NCBI RefSeq assembly: GCF_001457795.1
Contig: NZ_LN898211.1
Location: 248,001-312,000, forward strand
DNA length: 64,000 bases
Direction of reading: 5' to 3'
Source: Olsenella massiliensis
GTDB taxonomy: Bacteria > Actinomycetota > Coriobacteriia > Coriobacteriales > Atopobiaceae
The notes beneath the pieces are model-generated. The model did not search any database, had not been told where the DNA came from, and was given only the letters and a program-made list of their open reading frames with translations. The position numbers and the translations under genes were made by a program. Below, in pieces: positions 44,639 to 52,515 of this stretch (position 1 is its first letter; each line of letters opens with the position of its first letter).

Positions 44639-46759
44639 CTACTTGCCCTTCTTGGCGGTCGCCTTCTTGGCGGTCGCCTTCTTGGTCGCCGCCTTCTTGG
44701 CGGGCGCGGCCTTCTTGGCCGCCGCCTTAGACGCCCCGGACGCCGCTGACGACGGGCGGCCCTTGGACGTTGCGGACGTCTTGGACTTGAGCTTCGCCGG
44801 GGCCTTGGGCTTGGGAAGCGGCCCGTCAAAGGCCAGGATGAGGCCCGCGAGCGGCGGCACCCTCAGCACGAGCGAGCTCTCGCGCCGGTTCCAGCTGACG
44901 TCCTCGGAGGCAAAGCGCACGCCCTCGTTGGTGACGCCCGAACCGCCAAAGGCGACGTCATCGGTGTTGAAGACCTCGCGCCAGTAGCCGGGCCGGGGCA
45001 GGCCAAGGCGGAACTCCTCGTGCGGGTTCACGTCAAAGTTGATGAGGATGACCAGGTCGTCCTTGGACTCGTCCCCCTTGCGGACGAAGGTGATGATGTC
45101 CTGGTCGGCGTTGTCGGCGTCGATCCACTCGAAGCCCTCGGCGGTGAAGGAGTTCTGCCACAGTGCCGGATGCTCCAGGTAGAAGTGGTTGAGCGCCGCG
45201 ACGTACCTTTGATGGCGGGCATGGCTGTCGTACTGCTCGGTAAGGAAGTACTCGATGCCTTCGTAGTAGCGCCACTCGATGAACTGGGCAATCTCGTTGC
45301 CCATGAAGTTGAGCTTGCCGCCCGTGTGCGTCATCTGGTAGAGGGCGAGCGAGCGCATGCCCGCGAACTGCCGCCAGTAGTCGCCGGGCTGGCGTGTGAT
45401 GAGCGAGCACTTGCCGTGCACGACCTCGTCATGCGAGAGGGGCAGCACGAAGTTCTCGTTGAACTGATACATCGTCGAGAAGGTCAGGAGCTTGTGGTTG
45501 CCCGGCCTCCAGGGAAAGTCGGTCTGCATGTAGTGCAGCGTGTCGTTCATCCATCCCATGTCCCACTTGAAGTGGAAGCCCAGGCCGCCGTCGGAGCTCG
45601 GATAGGTCACGAGCGGCCAGGCCGTGGACTCCTCGGCGATCATCATGACGCCAGGGTAATAGGCGCCCACGGCGTCGTTGCACGCGCGCACGAACTGGAT
45701 GGCGGCAAGGTCCTCCTCCGTCCCCTTCTCGTTGAAGCGCTTGAGGTGGGCGTCGTCGATGCCAAAGTTGAGGTAGAGCATCGACGTGACGCCGTCCATG
45801 CGTATGCCGTCAATGTGGTACTCGCCGATCCAGTACAGGAGGTTTGACACCAAAAAGCTGCAGACCTCCGGTCGGGTGAAGTCGAACTTGTAGGTGCCCC
45901 AGTCGGGATGCTCCTCCTCCTCGTAGAGCTTGTGGCCGTTAAAGTGCACGAGCCCGTGCTCGTCGCGGCAGAACCCGCCGGGCACCCAGTCCAGGATGAC
46001 GCCGATGCCCGCCTGGTGGCAGGCGTCGACGAAGTGCTTGAACTGCCGCGGGGTCCCGTAGCGGCTCGTGGGCGCAAAGTAGCCCGTCACCTGGTACCCC
46101 CAGGACCCGTCAAAGGGGTGCTCCATGACGGGGAGCAGCTCGATGTGGGAGTAGCCCATCTTCTTGACATACGAGACGAGGTCCTCGGACAGCTCGTCAT
46201 AGCTCAGGTAGGAGCCGGCGTGGTCGTCGGCGTCCGCGTCGCCGTTGCCCGCGAGGCCGTCGTCGTGCCGCCTCCAGCTGCCCAGGTGCACCTCGAAGAT
46301 GTTGAGCGGCGCCTTCATCATGCGGCGGTCCCGACGTGACGCGAGATAGGCGTCGTCGGCCCATTCGTAGCCGGTGATGTCCGTGGTGCGCGAGGCGGTG
46401 CCGGGAGGGCACTCGGCGAAGTTGGCGTAGGGGTCCGCCTTGTAGAGCAGGTCGCCCTCGGGCGTCTCGATGAGATACTTATAGAGCTGTCCCTCGCGCA
46501 CGCCCTCGACGAACCCGCGCCAGATGGCCCCCGTCTTCGTGGGCTCCAGATAGGTGGCCTCCTGGTCCCAGTCGTTGAAATCGCCGATCACGCGGACGCT
46601 CCTGGCGTCGGGGGCCCAGACGGCAAAGTAGTATCCCTCGACGCCCAGCGTCTCGGCCGGGTGGCTTCCCAGCTTCTCGTAGCTGCGATACCATCGGCCC
46701 TCTCCCATCATGTACAGGTCATCGTTGGTGATGAGCAGATCTTCGATGGGCGTGCCCAT
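44639..46759 (-). CDS. glgB: 1,4-alpha-glucan branching enzyme with histone H1-like C-terminal tail
   Basis: A 706-residue GH13 enzyme that makes alpha-1,6 branches. A CBM48 domain (about 35-115) precedes the barrel with nucleophile D322 (GIRMDGVTSMLY), acid/base E376 (MMIAEESTAWP) and PLSHDEVVHGK. Region I reads DWVPGGF (257-263), where branching enzymes normally have a histidine after PG or PA. Residues about 649-706 are a low-complexity Lys/Ala/Thr/Ser tail with repeated AAKKA, TKKAT and AKKAT units, like histone H1 or bacterial H1-like proteins. ATG 46759 has GGGGAGG five bases upstream. It is the first gene of the glycogen operon. Confidence 0.95.
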   Translation of the reverse strand: MGTPIEDLLITNDDLYMMGEGRWYRSYEKLGSHPAETLGVEGYYFAVWAPDARSVRVIGDFNDWDQEATYLEPTKTGAIWRGFVEGVREGQLYKYLIETPEGDLLYKADPYANFAECPPGTASRTTDITGYEWADDAYLASRRDRRMMKAPLNIFEVHLGSWRRHDDGLAGNGDADADDHAGSYLSYDELSEDLVSYVKKMGYSHIELLPVMEHPFDGSWGYQVTGYFAPTSRYGTPRQFKHFVDACHQAGIGVILDWVPGGFCRDEHGLVHFNGHKLYEEEEHPDWGTYKFDFTRPEVCSFLVSNLLYWIGEYHIDGIRMDGVTSMLYLNFGIDDAHLKRFNEKGTEEDLAAIQFVRACNDAVGAYYPGVMMIAEESTAWPLVTYPSSDGGLGFHFKWDMGWMNDTLHYMQTDFPWRPGNHKLLTFSTMYQFNENFVLPLSHDEVVHGKCSLITRQPGDYWRQFAGMRSLALYQMTHTGGKLNFMGNEIAQFIEWRYYEGIEYFLTEQYDSHARHQRYVAALNHFYLEHPALWQNSFTAEGFEWIDADNADQDIITFVRKGDESKDDLVILINFDVNPHEEFRLGLPRPGYWREVFNTDDVAFGGSGVTNEGVRFASEDVSWNRRESSLVLRVPPLAGLILAFDGPLPKPKAPAKLKSKTSATSKGRPSSAASGASKAAAKKAAPAKKAATKKATAKKATAKKGK

Positions 46760-46810
46760 GGGTGCCTCCCCGGATGGTTGACGTCTGCCGAAATCGTGCA
46801 GGTGCATCTG

Positions 46811-46838
46811 ATTCTATTTCATGGGCGAGGCGGGCCAA
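46811..46838 (-). promoter_or_regulatory. promoter of the glycogen operon
   Basis: On the minus strand, TTGGCC (46833-46838) and TAGAAT (46811-46816) are separated by 16 bp. The expected start would leave a 5' leader of about 45 bases before the glgB ATG. No other good promoter is seen in the 215-base gap to nth. Confidence 0.6.
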
Positions 46839-46974
46839 AGGGCATTCTCGGCAGCGGCGACATTTGCCGGGCCACCCGCACGACAGGCTCGCGCCTTGCC
46901 ACGCGAGAAGGCGAGCTGCTACAGTCTCTGGCAGAGACCAGGCAGTCGAGGCAAGAGGGATGCGAGGGGGCGCC

Positions 46975-47703
46975 ATGCCACGCGAGTCAAGGGTTGCCCG
47001 GCGCGAGCGGGCCATGGAGTTCTGCAGGCGCATGGGCGAGGCCTATCCCGACGTGCAGAGCGCCCTCGCCTTCTCCAACCCCTTTGAGATGCTCATCTGC
47101 GTGATGCTCTCGGCGCAGACCACCGACGCGGCCGTCAACAAGGTGACGCCCGAGCTGTTCCGTCGCTGGCCCGACGCGCCCGCCATGGCCGGCGCGGACG
47201 TTGCGGAGCTGGGCGAGGTCATCCGCACGATCGGCTTCTGGCGCTCGAAGGCGTCCCACTGCGTCAGCGCCTCGCAGATGATCGTGGCGGACTTCGGCGG
47301 CGCGGTGCCCGCCTCCATGGAGCAGCTCGTCCGCCTTCCGGGCGTGGGCAGGAAGACGGCAAACATCGTGCTCAACAAGGCCTTTGGCATCGTGGACGGC
47401 ATAGCCGTCGACACGCACGTGTTCCGCATCGCCACCAGGCTCAAGTTCACGAGCGCCCCCACCCCCCTCCAGGCCGAGCAGGACCTGCTGGCGCTGCTTC
47501 CCCATGAGCTCTGGGCGCCCGTCAACGAGCAGTGGATTCACTTTGGCCGGGAGGTCTGCTCCGCCCAGAGCCCCCGCTGCGACGCCTGCCGCTGCGTGGA
47601 CATCTGCCCGGTCGCCTTCAAGGCAAACGGAAACCCCCGGCCCCGGACGTCACGCGCGTCACGGACGACCGGGGGCGCACGCCGGCGCGGGAAGGGGGCC
47701 TAG
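46975..47703 (+). CDS. nth: endonuclease III
   Basis: A 242-residue DNA glycosylase/AP lyase excising oxidised pyrimidines. The HhH motif LPGVGRKTANIV contains catalytic K127, and D146 lies in AVDTHVFRIATR. The 4Fe-4S cysteines are C195, C202, C205 and C211 (C-x6-C-x2-C-x5-C). A basic tail follows. ATG 46975 has GAGGGGG upstream and is preferred to ATG 46960, which is too close to its own RBS. It is followed after one base by a Cys-rich small gene. Confidence 0.97.
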   Translation: MPRESRVARRERAMEFCRRMGEAYPDVQSALAFSNPFEMLICVMLSAQTTDAAVNKVTPELFRRWPDAPAMAGADVAELGEVIRTIGFWRSKASHCVSASQMIVADFGGAVPASMEQLVRLPGVGRKTANIVLNKAFGIVDGIAVDTHVFRIATRLKFTSAPTPLQAEQDLLALLPHELWAPVNEQWIHFGREVCSAQSPRCDACRCVDICPVAFKANGNPRPRTSRASRTTGGARRRGKGA

Positions 47704-47704
47704 C

Positions 47705-47995
47705 GTGAGCGACTCAAGGCATTTCTGCAGCTGCGACGACGTCTCCTGCCCCCTCAACCCCAACAACCCCAACAACCTGGCGAAGGGGCTGGGCTGCGAC
47801 GGCTGCATACGCAAGAACCTCTCGCTGGGCGAGGTCCCAAGCTGCATCTTCAAGGCGCTGGGCGACATCGAGAGGTGGGACGACTTCTCGGTCGAGGGCT
47901 TTGCGCGCTTTGTGGCCGAGCATCCCCGCGGCGCAGACGAGCGGGAGCGCTGCCGCATGGCGGCGGCCGCCTTCGAGGAGGGCCACGCGACCTAG
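47705..47995 (+). CDS. Cys-rich small protein, putative metal binding
   Basis: A 96-residue protein starting VSDSRHFCSCDDVSCPLNPNNP, with cysteines at C8, C10, C15, then GCDGCIRKNLSLGEVPSCIF. This C-x-C-x4-C ... C-x2-C ... C arrangement suggests a zinc or Fe-S site. The C-terminal half (FSVEGFARFVAEH) is helical. GTG 47705 begins one base after the nth stop with GAAGGGGG upstream, so translation is coupled to nth. I do not recognise a named function. Confidence 0.7.
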   Translation: MSDSRHFCSCDDVSCPLNPNNPNNLAKGLGCDGCIRKNLSLGEVPSCIFKALGDIERWDDFSVEGFARFVAEHPRGADERERCRMAAAAFEEGHAT

Positions 47996-48035
47996 CCCGT
48001 CACGGGACGTGCGCACCGCGCAGGGCCGCGCATGC

Positions 48036-48956
48036 CTACGCCAACCAGCCCGACGCCTCCCGCCTGCAGAGGCCCTCGGCGGCAAGCTCCCCAAGCAGGC
48101 CCTCCACCTGCCCCACGTCCAGCTCGGCACGACCGGCGGCCCGCTCGACCTCGTTGAGCCGGCGCGCGAGCGTCGTGGTGGCAAGCGCCCCCTCGTCGCG
48201 CCCCGCCAGCAGCAGTCGCACGAGCTCCGCGCGCTTCTGGCGACGCGAGCCCTCGAAGGCCGACTGACGCCCATGGCCCGCCGAGCGCCTCGACGGGTTC
48301 GTGGTCGTGCGCTTGAGGTGCGCGCCGTAGTCGAGCAGGGCGTAATACCAGCTGCGCGGGTCGTCGGACGGGTCCGCGTCGTCGGGCGGGCAGGTGGCCC
48401 CGACCAGCGGGGCGAGCTCGCGGTCGCTCACCGACTGGACGCCGGGAAAGAGCTCGTGCAGAAAGACCGACCTCACATTGGTCTCAAGATAGGTTCCGGG
48501 CAGATCAAAGGCGAAGGCGCGAATGCCGGCCGCCGTGGCCGGCCCCACGCCCGGCAGCTCAAGCAGACGCTCCGTCTCGCGCGGGAAGACGCCGCCGGCG
48601 GCCATGACCTGCCGAGCGGCCCTCCCAAGCGCGATGGCGCGCCGATTGTAGCCCAGGCCCTGCCACAGGGCGAGGACGTCGGCGCTCTGGGCGGCGGCCA
48701 GGTCCTCGACGCGCGGGAAGCGCGCGAGCCAGGCCTCCCAGCGACCCTCGACGCGCGACACCTGCGTCTGCTGAAGCATGACCTCGCTCAGCCAGATGCC
48801 GTAGGGGTCACGCGTGCGTCTCCAGGGAAGGTCCCGATACAGCCTGCGCCCCTCCTCGCGCACCCGGGCGCGAAAGGCCGTGAGGGAGGGGCCCAGCGAG
48901 GCCGACCAGGCGGCACGGTCGAACGGCGCTCGCCGCGCATCGGAGACGACGGCCAT
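48036..48956 (-). CDS. MutY-like adenine glycosylase lacking the iron-sulphur cluster
   Basis: A 306-residue HhH-GPD DNA glycosylase, probably removing adenine opposite 8-oxoguanine. It keeps the MutY hallmark WLSEVMLQQTQVSRV with E58, and the HhH motif LELPGVGPATAAGI (133-144). The expected catalytic Asp position reads LETNVRSVF, with Glu (158). After WYYALLDYGAHLK the usual four-cysteine cluster loop is replaced by NPSRRSAGHGRQSAFEGSRRQ with no cysteine. The C-terminus looks like a winged helix rather than the NUDIX-like domain. ATG 48956 lies eight bases after the rrf2 gene. Confidence 0.83.
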   Translation of the reverse strand: MAVVSDARRAPFDRAAWSASLGPSLTAFRARVREEGRRLYRDLPWRRTRDPYGIWLSEVMLQQTQVSRVEGRWEAWLARFPRVEDLAAAQSADVLALWQGLGYNRRAIALGRAARQVMAAGGVFPRETERLLELPGVGPATAAGIRAFAFDLPGTYLETNVRSVFLHELFPGVQSVSDRELAPLVGATCPPDDADPSDDPRSWYYALLDYGAHLKRTTTNPSRRSAGHGRQSAFEGSRRQKRAELVRLLLAGRDEGALATTTLARRLNEVERAAGRAELDVGQVEGLLGELAAEGLCRREASGWLA

Positions 48957-48964
48957 GCGGGACC

Positions 48965-49435
48965 CTACTTCTGCCCCTGCGGGCTCACCAGCTCAAAGCG
49001 GTTGCCCTTGCTGAGCACCGGATGCTTGTGCTCAATGATGACGTCGTGCAGGGTCATGGCGTCAAAGTACGACCGCAGGATGTTCTCCGCCTCGCACCAG
49101 ACCGGGTTGAAGTGGCATTCGGCCGCAAAGGGACAGTAGCCGCCGTCGGGGCCGGCGTGGTCGCACACCGACACCTTGATGGGCCCCTGGAGCGACTCGA
49201 GGATGGAGCGAATCGTGGTGGTCCGAGGGTCCACCAGCAGGCGCATGCCGCCCCGCGAGCCACGACTGCTCTCGATGATGCCCCCGCGCGCGAGGTCGCG
49301 CTGGATGGAGCGGGCAAAGGTGTAGGGCACACTGCGATTCTCGGCGGCGACGCGCACCGAGATGGTCTCCCCCTCGTTCTCCACCAGCTCGGCGACCATG
49401 CGCATCGCATAGTCAAGCTTCTTTGAGAGTTCCAC
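48965..49435 (-). CDS. Rrf2-family transcriptional regulator with four conserved cysteines
   Basis: A 156-residue winged-helix regulator. The N-terminal MELSKKLDYAMRMVAELVENEG and ISVRVAAENRSVPYTFARSIQRDLARGGIIESSRGSRGGMRL segments are typical Rrf2 DNA-binding features. C91, C101, C107 and C114 resemble the cluster-binding cysteines of NsrR/IscR/RsrR sensors, so an Fe-S redox or NO sensor is likely. GTG 49435 has GGAGGGA upstream. It lies 48 bases after the HAD-IB gene and eight before the MutY-like gene, forming one operon, whose promoter region has a tandem repeat. Confidence 0.88.
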   Translation of the reverse strand: MELSKKLDYAMRMVAELVENEGETISVRVAAENRSVPYTFARSIQRDLARGGIIESSRGSRGGMRLLVDPRTTTIRSILESLQGPIKVSVCDHAGPDGGYCPFAAECHFNPVWCEAENILRSYFDAMTLHDVIIEHKHPVLSKGNRFELVSPQGQK

Positions 49436-49483
49436 CTCGTGCTCCCTCCTTCGCGAGGCGCAAGACGCCCTCGCGAGCGAACG

Positions 49484-50218
49484 CTATTTCCAGTCCAGCA
49501 CGTCCCAGTTGCGGCGACTTGCCACGTGCTTGAGCGTCTTGCCCGGACAGACGGCGTAGGCCTTCTCGGACGCAGTCATGAGGTCCTGGTCGGAGTGGTG
49601 ATCGCCATACGAGTAGGCGATGGTCCACCTGCCCTTGCCAACATGCTCGTCGGCCCACGCCGCGACCGCCCTCGTCTTCTCGGGACCGGCCACCACCGTG
49701 CCGCTGACGTTTCCCGTGTAGTTGCCGTCCGCGTCCTGCTCCATGTCGGTGGCGACGAAGCCGTCCACGCCCAGGACCCGCGCGGCCGCGCGTGCGATGT
49801 CGAGGAACGTGGCCGAGACCAGCAGGGTGACGCAGCCCTCCTCCCTGCGTCTGCGCACCTCGTCGATGGCCTCCTGGCGATACCGCTTGAGCAGCACCGC
49901 GTCATGGAACTCACGCATGATCCGACGTATCTCCTGGGGCGTGCGATCCGACAGCGCCCCGAAGATCTGCTCGCGCGCCTCGTCCTGTCGGTAGGGCAGA
50001 TGCAGAAAGTAGCGAGCGCCCCACCATCCCAGGCGCAGGGCGCGCAGGGGGCTCAGCATGCCTCGAGCGATGAGCCAGCGCGACAGGAGGGCGCCCGACT
50101 GGCCGCTGATCATGGTGCCGTCGTAGTCAAACACGGCAAGGCGCACGAGTGCCGACGGCGCGTCGTCATGACCGTGCGGAACGCGCGCGGCCGTGCCTTG
50201 GTCGGCAGCTGATGCCAT
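49484..50218 (-). CDS. HAD-IB family phosphatase (SerB-like)
   Basis: A 244-residue HAD phosphatase. Motif I is VFDYDGTMISGQSG (nucleophile Asp), motif II LLVSATFLDIARAAARVLGVDGFVATDM and motif IV YSYGDHHSDQDLM. The helical C1 cap lies between I and II. This subclass includes phosphoserine phosphatase and lysophosphatidate-type phosphatases; LGWWGARYFLHLPY in the cap is hydrophobic and may favour a lipid-like substrate. ATG 50218 has GAGGGAG upstream. First gene of an operon with rrf2 and the MutY-like gene. Confidence 0.86.
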   Translation of the reverse strand: MASAADQGTAARVPHGHDDAPSALVRLAVFDYDGTMISGQSGALLSRWLIARGMLSPLRALRLGWWGARYFLHLPYRQDEAREQIFGALSDRTPQEIRRIMREFHDAVLLKRYRQEAIDEVRRRREEGCVTLLVSATFLDIARAAARVLGVDGFVATDMEQDADGNYTGNVSGTVVAGPEKTRAVAAWADEHVGKGRWTIAYSYGDHHSDQDLMTASEKAYAVCPGKTLKHVASRRNWDVLDWK

Positions 50219-50288
50219 GAGTCTCCCTCGCGGTCCCCGTGGGGCGGCGGGCCCCTCGTCACATAGATGTAAAGAGTATTACATAAGT

Positions 50289-50326
50289 ATCATTTTACCG
50301 TGGCGCAATCATTTTACCGTGGCGCA
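50289..50326. repeat. perfect 19-bp tandem repeat upstream of the HAD-IB/rrf2 operon
   Basis: ATCATTTTACCGTGGCGCA occurs twice head to tail with no spacer. On the minus strand the repeat contains TTGCGC, which is 17 bp from TATGTA and may be the operon's -35. The repeated unit thus overlaps and extends upstream of the likely promoter, as expected for an activator or repressor site. Confidence 0.85.
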
Positions 50327-50421
50327 ATTGACCTGTTTTTTGCAATGTAACGAATGGGCGCATATGCCCCGCATTCTTTGTCGAAGGTCGCAGGTCGCCA
50401 GCAAGCGGCAGGTCTCGCGAC

Positions 50422-50449
50422 AAAAAAGAGGGCCCCGACGGGACCCTCT
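50422..50449 (-). terminator. rho-independent terminator after tRNA-Asp
   Basis: On the minus strand GAGGG-T-CCC GTC GGG-G-CCCTC folds as a 9-bp stem with one mismatch, followed by TTTTTT. Confidence 0.88.
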
Positions 50450-50458
50450 GATCAGGCA

Positions 50459-50535
50459 TGGCGGGATGTAAGGGACTTGAACCCTCGACCTCCGACGTGA
50501 CAGGCCGGCGCTCTAACCAGCTGAGCTAACACCCC
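50459..50535 (-). tRNA. tRNA-Asp (anticodon GTC)
   Basis: Minus-strand cloverleaf: acceptor GGGGTGT/ACATCCC (one G-U), D-arm GCTCAGCTGGTTAGAGC, anticodon loop CTGTCAC (GTC), T-loop TTCAAGT, discriminator G and encoded CCA (50459-50461). Confidence 0.96.
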
Positions 50536-50626
50536 GTTCATTTGGTGCGGAAGCTATTCTACCCAGAAGCCCTCCCCACTGTCTAGGGCAAAGCATGAAA
50601 AAGTTTCGTCCATCCGCGCTCCATAA

Positions 50627-51475
50627 CTACGCGAGCGACACGGCGGTCGTGGTGCCGGCGTCATCCGTGACCAGCAGGTCCGACCCCGAGAGCTCGACCT
50701 TGACGATCTGGCCCTGGCCGCCCACCGGACGCTCGTCGGCATCGACCACCTGCGCGCCCACCGAGCCCGTGCCCACGGTGTAGGCGAGCACGTCCCAGCT
50801 TCCGTCAAGGTTCTCCGGAATGATGATCGCGCCGTTGTAGAGCACGAGCTGGACGGGCGTGCCCGACAGCTGCATGTAGGTCTCGCCGGACTGGGCGTCT
50901 GGCGTCTGGCCCACGAGGGCGTACGTGCCGTCGTCCTGCCGCCTCAGCGAGAAGGTCGTGCCCTGGTAGGTCAGGGTGCCGTCTGCGGCGGTCTGGGTCT
51001 GCTGGGTCCCCTGCTGGGGGTCCGGCTCGGCGGGCGGCGCGACGAGACAGCTGCGCAGGAAGAGGAGGCCCAGCACGATCATGAGGCCCGCCGCCACCAT
51101 GATGAGCCAGTGCTTGCGCAGCTGCGCCATGAGGGAGGGCGCGTCGTCGGGCCCTCCCTGCGAGCGACCCGACACCCGCGGGCGGTTACGGCCGGTCAGG
51201 CGCATGTCGTCTCCCAGCCCCGTCCGCCTCCATGACGACGTGGAGTCGGGGGATATCCTCCCGATGTTGTCCCTCGTCTCCACCGTGGCGCCCTCCCCCG
51301 ACGCGATGCGGCTGAACGCCCCCGTCGATTGGGGGTCGACGCCGATGGGGCGCGGGGCGCCCTGCTCGTCCAGGGGGCCGACCGTGGGCAGGCTGGAAGA
51401 GAGCCGTGCCCTGTCCGTTTTTGCGTGGGCGGCGTGCTTCCCCCTTCGGGGGGCGGCGTTGACGTCTTGGGCCAT
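50627..51475 (-). CDS. single-pass membrane protein of unknown function
   Basis: A 282-residue protein with a polar, disordered N-terminus (1-115), one membrane helix (about 123-140, HWLIMVAAGLMIVLGLLFL) and an extracellular domain of about 140 residues. The outer part begins AEPDPQQGTQQTQTAADGTLTYQGTTFSLRRQDDGTYAL and is beta-rich. No catalytic motif is seen. ATG 51475 has AAGGAGG upstream. Same strand as recR, 47 bases downstream of its stop, so possibly co-transcribed. Function unknown. Confidence 0.75.
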   Translation of the reverse strand: MAQDVNAAPRRGKHAAHAKTDRARLSSSLPTVGPLDEQGAPRPIGVDPQSTGAFSRIASGEGATVETRDNIGRISPDSTSSWRRTGLGDDMRLTGRNRPRVSGRSQGGPDDAPSLMAQLRKHWLIMVAAGLMIVLGLLFLRSCLVAPPAEPDPQQGTQQTQTAADGTLTYQGTTFSLRRQDDGTYALVGQTPDAQSGETYMQLSGTPVQLVLYNGAIIIPENLDGSWDVLAYTVGTGSVGAQVVDADERPVGGQGQIVKVELSGSDLLVTDDAGTTTAVSLA

Positions 51476-51522
51476 TGCCAGACCTCCTTGCGCGTTGGCG
51501 CCGGGCTGGCCCGGCGTGTTGC

Positions 51523-52155
51523 CTATATAGTACGCCGCTCCTCGATGGCGCGGCCCAGGGTCACCTCGTCTGCGTATTCAAGATCCCCGCCGACCGGCAG
51601 GCCGCTGGCGAGGCGTGACACCCTGACGCCCAGAGGGGCGATGACCCGCGCGAGGTAGGTGGCGGTCGTCTCGCCCTCGACGTCGGGGTTGGTTGCCAGG
51701 ATGACCTCGTCGACGCCGCCGTCGGCCAGACGGGCGAGCAGCTCGCGCACGTGGAGCTGGTCGGGGCCAACCTTGTCCATGGGCGAGATGACGCCGCCCA
51801 GCACGTGGTAGAGGCCGTGATAGCTCCCCGTGCGCTCGATGGCCGAGACGTCGCGGGGCTCCGAGACCACGCAGATGGCGGAGCGCTCGCGCGACGCGTC
51901 GGCGCAGATGTCACAGGTGTCGCGCACCGCGTAGGAAAAGCAGACGGGGCAAAAGTGCACCTGCTGCTTGACCTGCATGATCGCGGACGAGAGCCGGCGG
52001 GCCGTCTCGACGTCCGACTCGAGGAGCCAGTAGGCGATGCGCTGGGCGGACTTGGGGCCGATGCCGGGAAGGCGCCCCAGCTCGTCCAGCAGGCGCTGAA
52101 GCGCACGGGCGTCCTCGGACGGGCGCAGCCCGCCCGCATCTCCTAGCAGCGACAC
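51523..52155 (-). CDS. recR: recombination mediator RecR
   Basis: A 210-residue RecFOR-pathway protein that helps load RecA. HhH segment [23 protein letters not shown], four-cysteine zinc finger [18 protein letters not shown] and Toprim domain [21 protein letters not shown] are all present. The start is GTG 52155, overlapping the ybaB stop by one base (TAGTG); a longer open frame runs antisense-like through ybaB and is rejected. The N-terminus is about ten residues longer than usual. Confidence 0.95.
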   Translation of the reverse strand: MSLLGDAGGLRPSEDARALQRLLDELGRLPGIGPKSAQRIAYWLLESDVETARRLSSAIMQVKQQVHFCPVCFSYAVRDTCDICADASRERSAICVVSEPRDVSAIERTGSYHGLYHVLGGVISPMDKVGPDQLHVRELLARLADGGVDEVILATNPDVEGETTATYLARVIAPLGVRVSRLASGLPVGGDLEYADEVTLGRAIEERRTI

Positions 52156-52463
52156 TAGAAGAGCCCCGGCATGCTCATGCCGCCGGTGACGGCGCCCAGC
52201 TGCCTGTTTGCCGCCTCCTTGGCGCTCGAGAGGCACTCGTTGACCGCCGCGACGACCGTGTCCTGCAGCAGGTCGACGTCCTCGGGGTCAAGGGCGTCAG
52301 GGTCGATGGTAACGGACGTGATGCGCATGTCGGCCGTGCCGGTGACCTTGACCAGGCCGCCGCCGGCAGACGCGGAGACCTCGATCTGGCCGAGCTTGTC
52401 CTGGGCGTCGGCGAGCTGCCTCTGCATCTTCTGCGCCTGCTTCATCATCTGCTGCATGTTCAT
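52155..52463 (-). CDS. YbaB/EbfC nucleoid-associated protein
   Basis: A 102-residue DNA-binding protein: Met/Gln-rich N-terminal helix [17 protein letters not shown], then [48 protein letters not shown], the YbaB core. In most bacteria it lies between dnaX and recR, as here. ATG 52463 has GAGGAGGAC upstream. It is coupled to recR by a one-base stop-start overlap. Confidence 0.96.
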   Translation of the reverse strand: MNMQQMMKQAQKMQRQLADAQDKLGQIEVSASAGGGLVKVTGTADMRITSVTIDPDALDPEDVDLLQDTVVAAVNECLSSAKEAANRQLGAVTGGMSMPGLF

Positions 52464-52515
52464 GGGAGTCCTCCTCGGACGCTGGTTCTGACGCGTGTGA
52501 GAGCCTCAGCTTACC

